A DNA stretch of 64,000 bases, taken from positions 1-64,000 of the forward strand of contig BBMT01000014.1 of NCBI GenBank assembly GCA_000755425.1, written 5' to 3'. The stretch's first letter is position 1. Each line of letters begins with the position of its first letter. Below are positions 1-8,437 of this stretch, in pieces. The notes beneath the pieces were generated by a model. The model did no database searches. It saw only the letters and a program-made list of their open reading frames with translations, and was not told the DNA's origin. The position numbers were made by a program, and so were the translations under genes. This DNA comes from Vibrio maritimus (GTDB lineage Bacteria; Pseudomonadota; Gammaproteobacteria; Enterobacterales; Vibrionaceae).

Positions 1-8
1 CTCCGCCA
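1..8 (+). tRNA. 3' end of a tRNA, probably tRNA-Asp (partial)
   Basis: The window opens on CTCCGCCA, which matches the acceptor 3' strand, discriminator G and CCA of bacterial tRNA-Asp. A terminator follows and then tRNA-Trp, the aspT-trpT order found at the end of an rRNA operon in E. coli. Only eight bases are visible, so identity rests on context. It could instead be another duplicated tRNA tail. Confidence 0.45.
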
Positions 9-17
9 CTTATTAAG

Positions 18-46
18 AAGCCTCGTCTAACGACGAGGCTTTTTTG
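18..46 (+). terminator. Rho-independent terminator after the upstream tRNA
   Basis: AAGCCTCGTC, a TAAC loop and GACGAGGCTT form a strong stem followed by a T run. The same stem recurs behind tRNA-Pro at 11836 and 12139. Confidence 0.85.
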
Positions 47-57
47 AATCTAACGTG

Positions 58-86
58 TTGATTTAAGCCATTAAATAGCATAGATT
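58..86 (+). promoter_or_regulatory. Probable sigma-70 promoter of trpT
   Basis: TTGATT (58-63) and TAGATT (81-86) are separated by 17 bases. The tRNA starts 12 bases past the -10 box. The site lies between the upstream terminator and tRNA-Trp, so trpT can be transcribed on its own. Confidence 0.55.
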
Positions 87-98
87 AGATAACACTTT

Positions 99-175
<77 letters not shown>

Positions 176-183
176 TATTCAAA

Positions 184-212
184 GGCTCTGACTCAGGTCG
201 GAGCCTTTTTTG
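184..212 (+). terminator. Terminator of trpT
   Basis: GGCTCTGAC and GTCGGAGCC pair around a TCAG loop, followed by six T residues. The hairpin begins eight bases after the tRNA CCA end. Confidence 0.85.
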
Positions 213-233
213 TTTTCGCTTTTTCAAAGCAAT

Positions 234-282
234 GTGTTGGGAGCTGGGTCGCCAGCCCGGTCAAATCTCTCCACCCCTGCCA
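234..282 (+). repeat. Duplicated 3' tail of tRNA-Trp
   Basis: GTGTTGGGAG followed later by AATCTCTCCACCCCTGCCA repeats the variable/T-arm start and 3' end of trpT. The T-loop core is replaced by a short GC-rich segment containing CTGGG and CCAGC. A second copy of the trpT terminator follows. The fragment lacks acceptor 5', D and anticodon arms, so it is not a functional tRNA. It resembles the rtT repeats behind E. coli tyrT. Confidence 0.85.
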
Positions 283-290
283 TATTCACA

Positions 291-315
291 GGCTCTGACT
301 TAGGTCAGAGCCTTT
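291..315 (+). terminator. Second copy of the trpT terminator
   Basis: GGCTCTGACT/GGTCAGAGCC hairpin plus T run. It is near-identical to the first trpT terminator and is carried as part of the duplicated tail unit. Confidence 0.8.
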
Positions 316-392
316 TTCGTATTTTTCTATTTATATCGTCCCTACACACTATATGCAGTCAATAAACTTGTTGTGATGCGACCACCGCTGCA

Positions 393-1280
393 CTATGGCT
401 GAATATAGATCTTCTCAGCGACTTTCCAGAATGCTGAAAGCAGTGGGTTATCGAGATTCGAACGTTTACACACTACTCCCAATTTGAAAGGTTTAATAGG
501 CTCTAGTTTCAGACGCTGGATCTTGTCTCTAACCGGACTGTTGACGATAACGACCTCTGGTGCAATGCCCACACCACACCCTAGTGCCACCATACTAACA
601 ATGGCTTCATGACTGATACCTGAGCATAGATGTTGGGCTTGATGCGCATCTTTTTAAACCAGAGGTTGGCTCTTTCGCGAGCGGTGCCCGCTTCCGGGAC
701 AATAAACGGGATCTTACTCCAGTCAGGCATGCCATCGGCAAGTTCAGAACCAAAACTGCTGACGCCTGCTGGCGCGATGACGGATAGCGGGATCTCACTA
801 ATGGTCTCAAACTCCAGTCGTGCAGGAAGCAATTCGGGCAAAGCAGAGATAGCAATGTCGGTCTCGTCGTTCATGACCTTTTCTATTGCTTGTGCGGGGT
901 CGCCTGTTGATAGCTCAAACTCGATGTAGGGATAGAGCAGCCTGAATTCTGCCAATAGCTCGCAGATGGCTGTAACTTGCGGTTACGGAACAAAACAGTC
1001 GTAATTTGCCGCGAAGTTCCTGCTCTCCATGTTGGCTGTCTGACTGAAACTGCTGCCACTCGCTCACGATGTTGACGGCGATAGGCAGTAATTTCTTGCC
1101 TGCTGGCGTCAGCTCTACCGAGCGGTTATCACGCAAGAACAGGCTTTGATGGGTGTCTTGTTCTAATTTTTGAATCTGGCGACTCAGTGCTGACGCACTA
1201 ACATGCATCGCTGTCGCGGTTTTACTGAAGCTTTTACTCTCACAAAGGTGGATAAACGCTTGAAGGCTTTTAATATTCAT
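393..1280 (-). CDS. ilvY: LysR-type activator of ilvC (frame interrupted twice)
   Basis: IlvY activates ilvC in response to acetohydroxy-acid substrates of branched-chain amino acid synthesis. The N-terminal winged helix-turn-helix (MNIKSLQAFIHLCESKSFSK, then SALSRQIQKLEQ) is followed by a substrate-binding domain resembling E. coli IlvY (TGDPAQAIEKV; SMVALGCGVGIAPEVV). I start at the ATG at 1278-1280 because it fits the conserved LysR N-terminus. Two breaks split the frame. Near 955 two bases seem missing after residues SHL; near 600 one base restores the conserved GHEAIVS. The divergent position next to ilvC is the classical arrangement, so the identification is firm. The breaks are probably sequence errors rather than decay. 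Confidence 0.88.
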
Positions 1281-1300
1281 AACACTAAAGATATCGGTAG

Positions 1301-1315
1301 TTGCATTAATTGCAA
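1301..1315. promoter_or_regulatory. Candidate IlvY operator
   Basis: TTGCATTAATTGCAA is an interrupted palindrome (TTGCA-N5-TGCAA) with the T-N11-A layout of LysR boxes. It lies in the ilvY-ilvC divergent region, about 110 bases before the ilvC start. Assignment rests on position and symmetry. Confidence 0.5.
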
Positions 1316-1425
1316 TAACAAATTGTGAATATATCACTTTAAGCAATCGGGTCTCTGTTTTAGTATGAAATCATTCGATGATAAGCATCGACACTACGGA
1401 CAGAATTCAACAGGAGAGCCCAACT

Positions 1426-2910
1426 ATGGCTAACTATTTCAATACTCTTAACTTGCGTGAGCAATTAGACCAACTAGGTCGTTGTCGTTTTATGGATCGT
1501 TCTGAATTTGCTTCAGAAGCGGATTACCTAAAAGGTAAGAAAGTAGTCATTGTTGGTTGTGGTGCTCAAGGCCTAAACCAAGGCTTGAATATGCGTGACT
1601 CTGGCCTAGACGTGTCGTACGCACTTCGTCAGGCAGCCATCGATGAGCAGCGTCAATCGTTCAAAAACGCGAAAGACAACGGCTTCGTTGTTGGCAGCTA
1701 CGAAGACCTAATCCCTCAAGCTGACCTAGTGGTTAACCTAACTCCAGACAAGCAGCACACTAACGTGGTTGAGACGGTAATGCCGCTAATGAAAGAAGGC
1801 GCATCTCTAGGTTACTCTCACGGTTTCAACATCGTTGAAGAAGGTATGCAAATCCGTAAAGACCTAACGGTTGTCATGGTTGCACCTAAGTGTCCAGGTA
1901 CTGAGGTTCGTGAAGAATACAAACGTGGCTTTGGTGTTCCGACTCTTATCGCTGTTCACCCAGAGAACGATCCTCAAGGTGATGGTCTTGAAATCGCGAA
2001 AGCATGGGCAGCAGCAACAGGCGGCCACCGTGCAGGTGTTCTAGAGTCTTCATTCGTTGCTGAAGTTAAATCTGACCTAATGGGTGAGCAAACAATTCTT
2101 TGTGGCATGCTACAAGCAGGTTCAATCGTATGTTACGAGAAGATGATTGCTGACGGCATCGACCCAAGCTACGCAGGTAAGCTACTTCAGTTCGGTTGGG
2201 AAACCATCACTGAAGCACTGAAATTCGGTGGCATCACACACATGATGGATCGTCTATCTAACCCTGCGAAAGTGAAAGCGTTTGACCTATCTGAAGAGCT
2301 AAAAGACCTAATGCGTCCGCTTTACAACAAGCACATGGATGACATCATCCAAGGCGAATTCTCTAGTACTATGATGGCTGACTGGGCAAATGACGACGTG
2401 AACCTTCTAGGTTGGCGTGCAGAGACTGCTGAAACAGCATTCGAAAACTACCCTACGTCTGATGTAGAAATCTCTGAGCAAGAGTACTTCGACAACGGTA
2501 TCCTAATGGTGGCTATGGTTCGTGCGGGCGTTGAGCTAGCATTCGAAGCAATGACAGCATCAGGCATCATCGATGAGTCTGCATACTACGAGTCGCTACA
2601 CGAGCTACCACTGATTGCAAACACGATTGCTCGTAAGCGTCTATACGAAATGAACGTAGTAATCTCTGACACAGCAGAATACGGTAACTACCTATTCGCG
2701 AACGTAGCAACACCACTTCTTCGCGAGAAGTTCATGCCATCAGTAGGTACTGACGTAATCGGTAAAGGTCTAGGTGAGACATCTAACCAAGTAGATAACG
2801 GCAAACTAATCGAAGTAAACGACGTTATCCGTAACCACCCAGTTGAGTACATCGGTGAAGAGCTACGTGGCTACATGACAGACATGAAGCGCATCGCTGT
2901 AGGCGGCTAA
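1426..2910 (+). CDS. ilvC: Ketol-acid reductoisomerase, long (class II) form
   Basis: This NADPH-dependent, Mg-dependent enzyme of isoleucine and valine synthesis isomerises and reduces acetohydroxy acids. The 494-residue protein begins MANYFNTLNLREQL as in enterobacterial IlvC. It has a Rossmann GCGAQGLNQGLNMRDSG segment around residues 45-60 and two C-terminal KARI knotted domains, typical of the long class. The ATG at 1426 follows CAGGAG with good spacing; an upstream in-frame ATG at 1378 lacks a ribosome site. It is divergent from ilvY, which should activate it. Codon use is rich in CTA/CGT, typical of highly expressed Vibrio genes. Confidence 0.98.
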   Translation: MANYFNTLNLREQLDQLGRCRFMDRSEFASEADYLKGKKVVIVGCGAQGLNQGLNMRDSGLDVSYALRQAAIDEQRQSFKNAKDNGFVVGSYEDLIPQADLVVNLTPDKQHTNVVETVMPLMKEGASLGYSHGFNIVEEGMQIRKDLTVVMVAPKCPGTEVREEYKRGFGVPTLIAVHPENDPQGDGLEIAKAWAAATGGHRAGVLESSFVAEVKSDLMGEQTILCGMLQAGSIVCYEKMIADGIDPSYAGKLLQFGWETITEALKFGGITHMMDRLSNPAKVKAFDLSEELKDLMRPLYNKHMDDIIQGEFSSTMMADWANDDVNLLGWRAETAETAFENYPTSDVEISEQEYFDNGILMVAMVRAGVELAFEAMTASGIIDESAYYESLHELPLIANTIARKRLYEMNVVISDTAEYGNYLFANVATPLLREKFMPSVGTDVIGKGLGETSNQVDNGKLIEVNDVIRNHPVEYIGEELRGYMTDMKRIAVGG

Positions 2911-2951
2911 GCCGACCCAAAATTAGATAAAAAAGTAAACACAACATAGTA

Positions 2952-2984
2952 AAAGGGGCTACCAATCGGTAGCCCCTTTCTTTT
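2952..2984 (+). terminator. Terminator of ilvC
   Basis: AAAAGGGGCTACC, an AATC loop, GGTAGCCCCTTT and a T-rich tail form a strong intrinsic terminator 40 bases after the ilvC stop. Confidence 0.9.
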
Positions 2985-3030
2985 GTCTGTGCCATTCGAG
3001 CTTAATGCTCGGATGGCAGCGAACAAATGG

Positions 3031-3282
3031 TTACTTGTCAGCTAGCTTTTGCTCTAGCTCGGCAAGCTTTTGTTCCATTTCCGTTAGCTTTTGGCGAGTA
3101 CGAAGCAGTACTTGAGTCTGCACGTCAAACTCTTCACGGCTAACCACATCAAGCTTATTCAATTGGCCTTGAATCACTTGACGTACTTTCTGATCAACAT
3201 CCGCACCAAGCTCTTTCACGGGTTGTGGCATAGAGTCGTGAATCTGCTTAGCAATCTGTTCAAGTTTCTTTGGGTCAAACAT
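3031..3282 (-). CDS. ubiK: Ubiquinone biosynthesis accessory factor UbiK (YqiC/BMFP family)
   Basis: UbiK assists ubiquinone synthesis with the lipid-binding UbiJ; family members trimerise and fuse membranes in vitro. The 83-residue protein starts MFDPKKLEQIAKQIHDSMP and ends in a heptad-rich coiled coil (TEMEQKLAELEQKLADK), the standard BMFP layout. The ATG at 3280-3282 is preceded by AAGGAG ten bases upstream, which excludes the longer start at 3309. It is a single small gene between ilvC and the efflux operon. Length and both ends match the family. Confidence 0.9.
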   Translation of the reverse strand: MFDPKKLEQIAKQIHDSMPQPVKELGADVDQKVRQVIQGQLNKLDVVSREEFDVQTQVLLRTRQKLTEMEQKLAELEQKLADK

Positions 3283-3352
3283 GTCTGGTAACTCCTTAAG
3301 TAATCCCACTATTCTATGTAATCCACCGAGTAATGTCGTTATTTAGCGTAAT

Positions 3353-3378
3353 AAAAAAGGCCACAATGTGGCCTTTTT
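3353..3378 (-). terminator. Terminator of the RND efflux operon
   Basis: GGCCACAATGTGGCC hairpin with A and T runs on either side. It lies downstream of the RND pump stop on the minus strand and could act in both directions. Confidence 0.75.
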
Positions 3379-3425
3379 CTAAGTAACGCTGTTTTTAGCT
3401 AACAACGTAGAATCACATTAACTGT

Positions 3426-6400
3426 TTATACGCGATTCTCTTTGCATGCAGCTGAAGCTTCATCAACCCGAGCAATTTTCTCTAAGTCTTTGTCTTCAAC
3501 AAACACAGGTAGAGGCTTATGACGCTCTGCCAAGTAGGTGTAGATAACTGGCAGTACAAACAGCGTAAACAGCGTACCAATCGCAAGACCAGCAACGATT
3601 ACGATACCGATACTAAAGCGCTGAGCTGCACCTGCACCTGATGCGTACATTAGAGGGATAAGACCGGCGATCATCGCCGCCGTTGTCATTAGGATTGGGC
3701 GAAGACGTACTTTCGCCGCTTCCATGACCGCTTCCATCTTGCTCTTCTTATGCAGAAGCTGCTCTTCTTTCGCAACCTCACAGATAAGAATGCCGTGCTT
3801 GGTGATTAGACCAACTAGGGTAATCAAACCAACCTGTGAGTAGATATTCATGGTCGCTGCGCCCCACGCTAGAGCAATCAAGGCACCACAAATCGCTAGC
3901 GGTACTGAGACCATGATAACGAATGGGTCTTTAATCGACTCGAACTGAATAGCCAGTACCAAGAAGATGATCGCCAGTGCCAGACCAAACGTTGCATACA
4001 GCGCACTACCTTCCGTAACGTACTGACGTGCCTCACCCATGTAGTCATGGTTGTAGCCGCTTGGCAGTTTGCTTTCTGCAATCGATTCAAACCACGCAAT
4101 CGCATCACCCATTGCCACGCCTGGTGACGGTACCGCCCCTACCGTTGCTGAGTTCAGCTGGTTGAAGTGAGGCAGTGAGCGAGGCTCTGCAACCACATCG
4201 ATACTGATAAGGCTACCTAGCGGTATAGCTTGACCGTCGTCAGAGCGTACGAAGTACATGTTCATCGACTCTGGGTTCAGACGATACTTACGTTCAACCT
4301 GAGGAATCACCTCATATGAGCGACCATTTAGGTCGATACGGTTCACGTAGCCATCGGCCATCATAGCACTCAGCGTAATACCGATATCTTGCATGGTCAC
4401 GCCGTAGGCGCCAGCCATGTCCTTGTCGATATTGATTTTCATCGTGGCTGAGTCGTAGTTCAAATCCAGTGTTGAGTAAACAAACTGTGGGTTTTGTTGT
4501 ACTTCACCCCAGATGTCAGTCGCGATAGTAAACAAGCTCTCAAAGCTGTTTGGTGTCGTGATAACAAATTGAATAGGCAGACCTGAACCTGCACCAGGAA
4601 GCTCTGGCATCTGGAACGCAGTCACAGCCATACCCGGTACTTCAGCGACGAGAGCACCTACACGGTTCGCCACTTCAGCTTGGCTTGCTTCACGTTGACT
4701 CCACGGCACCATTGACGCAATACCAAACGCTTGGTTTGAGTTAGGCACACCAGTAAACACCTGTGCAAACGCCACTTCAGGCTGGTCGCTCAGAATTTTG
4801 TTCACATCGTTCATGGTGTTTTGTAGGTAGTCTAGGTTCGCATTCGACGGACCTGTACCCATCAACATCACCACGCCTTTATCTTCCGATGGTGCCAGTT
4901 CACTTGGAATGAACTTGAACAGCATAGGGAGAGAGGCAAACACGATGATCGCAAAGCCGATAATAACCGGACGGTGCTGCATCACTGCTGTTAGCATTTT
5001 CTCGTAGCGAGCGGTCATGCGATCAAGTACATGATGTACTTTTTCTTCGAAACGGTTTGGTGTCTCGTTCGCTTTAAGTAGCTTGGAACACATCATTGGC
5101 GATAACGTCAATGCGATGATACCGGAGACAAATACCGAACCGGCGAGCGTCAGAGCAAACTCTTTAAACAGCGAGCCTGTGATACCACCCATCAAAGCAA
5201 TCGGCGCATATACCGCACCTAGAGTGAGTGTCATCGCGATAACTGGTACCGCAATCTCACGCGTACCAATGATAGCCGCACGGAACGGTGACTCACCCAG
5301 TTTGATGTGACGGTCGACGTTCTCAAGAACAACGATCGCATCATCTACTACCAGGCCGATGGCCAGTACCATCGCTAGTAGCGTCATCAGGTTCCATGAG
5401 AAGCCAATCGCCTGCATCACCATGGCTACACCAATTAGGGATAGCGGGATAGTGACGATAGGGATCAGAACTGCACGGAATGAACCCAAGAACAGAGTGA
5501 TAACCACAAGTACGATTAATGCCGCTTCAAGGATGGTTTTGATAACCTCTTGAATCGATTCATTGATTGCAACCGTCGAGTCATACATCACGTTCATTTT
5601 GATGTTACTTGGCAGGTTCTTCTCAAGCTGAGGAAGAAGTTCAAGCACATCGGCTGCAATGTTGATCGGGTTAGCACTCGGTGCCGCGTTGATCGCTGCT
5701 ACTACCGCTTCTTGGCCGTTAGCACTTGCACGGTATACATCGTGACTCTTCTCAAGTGTCACTTTCGCGATATCACCTAAGCGAATCACTTGACCGTCGC
5801 TTGAGCTTACAACCAGGTTCTTCAGTTCTTCGGTGTTCGATACCTGAGTATCGGCACTGCCGTTATACAGAACGAACTCGCCCGTGGCTTGACCTGTTGC
5901 AGACTGATAGTTGTTGGCATTTAGAACGTTCATCACGTCTGATGCCGTCATCTTCAGCGCGGCCATTTTCAGTGGGTCTAGCCATACGCGTAGTGCGTAT
6001 TTCATACCACCATACATATCTACTTTAGATACGCCGTTAACGGTAAATAGCTGCGGGTTGATTACACGCTCTAGGTAGTCGGTGATCTGACTCGACGCCA
6101 ACTCATCACTGGTAAAGCCGATATAAAGTACCGCGGTTGTCGAACCTGTCGACATAGTTACCGTCGGGTCTTCGGCTTCTTTCGGAAGCTGAGAGCGAAC
6201 CGAGTTGGTCTTTGCCAGAATGTCTGACAGTGCCGCGTTCGGGTCGGTGTTAAGCTTCATGTTTACCGTGATGGTCGATTGACCAAGCACAGACTGTGAC
6301 GTCATGTAGTCAATGTTGTCGGCCTGCGCAACGGCTTGCTCTAGAGGCTGAGTAATAAAGCCCTGAATCAAGTCGGCACTCGCACCGTAGTAGCTGGTTG

Positions 6401-6542
6401 TCACGGTGACAACCGTATTCGTCATTTCTGGGTATTCACGTACCTGCATCTTGAATACTGCTTGTAAGCCAAGCAAGGCAATCAAGAAGCTGATCGATAC
6501 CGCAAGAACAGGACGTTTTATGAAAATATCAGTAAAACGCAT
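3426..6542 (-). CDS. RND (HAE-1 type) inner-membrane efflux pump
   Basis: This 1038-residue proton-driven transporter is the inner-membrane part of a tripartite drug efflux pump. It starts MRFTDIFIKRPVLAVSISF, the usual first transmembrane helix. A large periplasmic loop precedes a transmembrane block from about residue 335. That block carries the GLVVDDAIVVLENVDRH signature with the paired aspartates of TM4. A second periplasmic loop precedes the last helices (IFLVLAIQFESIKDP onward). It begins 11 bases after the repaired end of the membrane fusion protein gene and follows a tetR gene. No outer-membrane channel gene is adjacent, so a TolC-type partner is expected elsewhere. Substrates cannot be read from sequence. 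Confidence 0.93.
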   Translation of the reverse strand: MRFTDIFIKRPVLAVSISFLIALLGLQAVFKMQVREYPEMTNTVVTVTTSYYGASADLIQGFITQPLEQAVAQADNIDYMTSQSVLGQSTITVNMKLNTDPNAALSDILAKTNSVRSQLPKEAEDPTVTMSTGSTTAVLYIGFTSDELASSQITDYLERVINPQLFTVNGVSKVDMYGGMKYALRVWLDPLKMAALKMTASDVMNVLNANNYQSATGQATGEFVLYNGSADTQVSNTEELKNLVVSSSDGQVIRLGDIAKVTLEKSHDVYRASANGQEAVVAAINAAPSANPINIAADVLELLPQLEKNLPSNIKMNVMYDSTVAINESIQEVIKTILEAALIVLVVITLFLGSFRAVLIPIVTIPLSLIGVAMVMQAIGFSWNLMTLLAMVLAIGLVVDDAIVVLENVDRHIKLGESPFRAAIIGTREIAVPVIAMTLTLGAVYAPIALMGGITGSLFKEFALTLAGSVFVSGIIALTLSPMMCSKLLKANETPNRFEEKVHHVLDRMTARYEKMLTAVMQHRPVIIGFAIIVFASLPMLFKFIPSELAPSEDKGVVMLMGTGPSNANLDYLQNTMNDVNKILSDQPEVAFAQVFTGVPNSNQAFGIASMVPWSQREASQAEVANRVGALVAEVPGMAVTAFQMPELPGAGSGLPIQFVITTPNSFESLFTIATDIWGEVQQNPQFVYSTLDLNYDSATMKINIDKDMAGAYGVTMQDIGITLSAMMADGYVNRIDLNGRSYEVIPQVERKYRLNPESMNMYFVRSDDGQAIPLGSLISIDVVAEPRSLPHFNQLNSATVGAVPSPGVAMGDAIAWFESIAESKLPSGYNHDYMGEARQYVTEGSALYATFGLALAIIFLVLAIQFESIKDPFVIMVSVPLAICGALIALAWGAATMNIYSQVGLITLVGLITKHGILICEVAKEEQLLHKKSKMEAVMEAAKVRLRPILMTTAAMIAGLIPLMYASGAGAAQRFSIGIVIVAGLAIGTLFTLFVLPVIYTYLAERHKPLPVFVEDKDLEKIARVDEASAACKENRV

Positions 6543-6553
6543 TTTGCCTCCAA

Positions 6554-7659
6554 TTACAGCATCGGTGTCTCAGCTGGTGGTACCGTAGCATCGCTTTCCA
6601 CCACTTTAACTTTCACGTCGTTACTTAGACGTACCTGCCAGAGGTAACAATGATGTCATCTGGGCTTACGCCTTCTAGAATGTGGGCGATATCGCCAGTG
6701 CGTTCACCAACTTTAACGACTTGCTGTTTAACGCGCTTCTCGCCATCAACGTCAGTCACGACATACACGTTGTCGCCGTATAACGTAAATGTGATTGCGG
6801 TTTGCGGTAGCGTTACTTGGTTCTCTAGCTTAGGCAGAATGATGTTCGCGCGAGCGAACATGCCGCTACGCAGTTTGCCATCGTTATTTGGAATATCCGC
6901 TTGAACTTGGATCAGACCACTTTGGATGCTAACCGCAGGTTCAATGGCAGAGATAGAGCCTTTAAACGGTTGGTTTGGATACGCATCAACAAAGATATCG
7001 ACATCTTGGCCAATCGAAACGCGAGAGAAATCTGTCTGAGGAACAGTAAAACGCAGCTTCATTAGACTAGTGTCTTCAAGACGCACGATGTCGTCACTTG
7101 GCTGTAGGTATTGACCAAGGAATACGTTACGGATACCAACAACACCAGAAAACGGCGCTTTGATCTCACGGCGGTCAATCTGAGCTTTCAAGCTTTCGAT
7201 ATCCGCGGATAGAGAGAAGTAGCTCGCTTCTGCATCATCGTAAGCTTCACGAGAGATAGAGCCTTTCTTGTAAAGACCTTGGTAACGCTCGTACTTTGCT
7301 TTCGCGGCAGGAAGACGTGCTTGCGAACTCTTGAGGTTGGCTTTTTCTACGTCTGAATCTAGAGATACAAGTAGCTGATCTTTTTCAACCATAGAGCCCG
7401 ATGCAAACGAGATGTTGCTGATCACACCGCTGGTTTCTGAAGTTAGTGTTACACCTTGGTTAGGTTCAACGAAACCGATGGCTTCGATAACCGGTATCCA
7501 ATCCACAGGTTTAACGGTGGTCACGGTGACTGGAAACTCAGGCTCCGGGCGGTTAGCTAAATACTCAGCAATTTTCTGTTGCTTGAACAGGTTGAAACCT
7601 ATCACACTGCCGAACAGCAGTATTGCGATAAGTAGCATGAAAAATGTCCACTTTTTCAT
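6554..7659 (-). CDS. RND efflux periplasmic adaptor (membrane fusion protein; frameshift near the 3' end)
   Basis: The adaptor bridges the RND pump to an outer-membrane channel. An N-terminal membrane anchor (FFMLLIAILLFGSVIGFNLF) precedes the lipoyl half-motifs (GFVEPNQGVTLTSETSGVI; REIKAPFSGVVGIRN), an alpha-hairpin, and beta-barrel and membrane-proximal domains. The frame closes at 6625 after TSGRYV. One added base near 6638 opens a natural C-terminus, VRLSNDVKVKVVESD and onward, ending at 6554. That repaired 368-residue form ends 11 bases before the pump gene. It lies 18 bases after the tetR gene, so the three genes form one minus-strand operon. Confidence 0.9.
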
Positions 7660-7677
7660 TCTAACGAAAACTCCACA

Positions 7678-8256
7678 TTAGTGTTTTATAATTGCATCCC
7701 AACTTGCTTCAATCGCTGCTTCCAGCGATGCATCATCAAGTTGATACAGACCCAGAGCATGCTTGCGAGCAAGCGATACGCTTGCTTCTAAGCTTAGTCC
7801 AGACAGAATCTCATTATCGAGGTTTTTGAAAACCCCTTGTTTCTTTCCTTCGTTGAATAGGTTATCCACTTGGGCAAACATTTTTCGTTCCTGTTCCCGA
7901 GTTTCATAACTATTTTTTGAAGGAATCGAATCGTATTGGACGCGAGTCTTCAACGAATCGATGTTGGAAGCTGCTACGCGCCATATGTTGAGCCACATGG
8001 TGCGATACTGCTCCTTGAGCGGTTTATCCGCATCTACGCCTTCTTGTACTGCCTTCGCCATGCGTGACGCTACAAAAAGTCGTAGCTCTTCTAAAAGATG
8101 GTCCTTATCATCGAAGTATCGATAAATTGTGCCAGCTGCGACTCCTGCCTTATTGGCGAGCTTTTGCATCGACACGCCCTGTATCCCAACTTCGGCGACC
8201 ATTTTTTGCGCCGCTTCTAGGATTTGCAGTCGTTTGTCGTTGGTATTGATTGCCAT
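7678..8256 (-). CDS. TetR-family repressor of the RND efflux operon
   Basis: A TetR-type N-terminus (KRLQILEAAQKMVAEVGIQG, then VAAGTIYRYFDDKDHLL) forms the DNA-binding helix-turn-helix within the first 55 residues. The C-terminal half is a divergent ligand-binding domain. I place the start at the second ATG of an ATGATG (8256), which gives MAINTNDKR. The gene is first in the operon with the adaptor and pump and lies beside an 18-bp perfect palindrome at 8278-8295. This implies autorepression and control of the pump by an inducer. The inducer is unknown. Confidence 0.88.
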   Translation of the reverse strand: MAINTNDKRLQILEAAQKMVAEVGIQGVSMQKLANKAGVAAGTIYRYFDDKDHLLEELRLFVASRMAKAVQEGVDADKPLKEQYRTMWLNIWRVAASNIDSLKTRVQYDSIPSKNSYETREQERKMFAQVDNLFNEGKKQGVFKNLDNEILSGLSLEASVSLARKHALGLYQLDDASLEAAIEASWDAIIKH

Positions 8257-8277
8257 CATTAGCCATCCGCTTACTAG

Positions 8278-8295
8278 TGAATGAACGTTCATTCA
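8278..8295. promoter_or_regulatory. Candidate TetR operator
   Basis: TGAATGAACGTTCATTCA is a perfect 18-bp palindrome just upstream of the tetR start. Its composition is typical of AcrR-like TetR operators. Confidence 0.75.
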
Positions 8296-8437
8296 TTATA
8301 AAACAATCTGGGCATATTTGTGCAACTTTATTTTTTAACCTTCTTTTATAAAGGTTAAAAAACCTACGGGACATGGCATTGTCAGCATTCGCAGTCTATT
8401 ATGTGCGCGTTACAAAACTTCACTAGTGAGCACTTCA

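Noticed and set aside
234..282. A second tRNA-Trp gene
   Set aside because: Only the 3' third is present and its T loop is replaced; acceptor 5' strand, D arm and anticodon are missing.
5083..6028. Several plus-strand frames opposite the RND pump gene
   Set aside because: They are antisense shadows of a strongly conserved coding sequence with no independent protein features.
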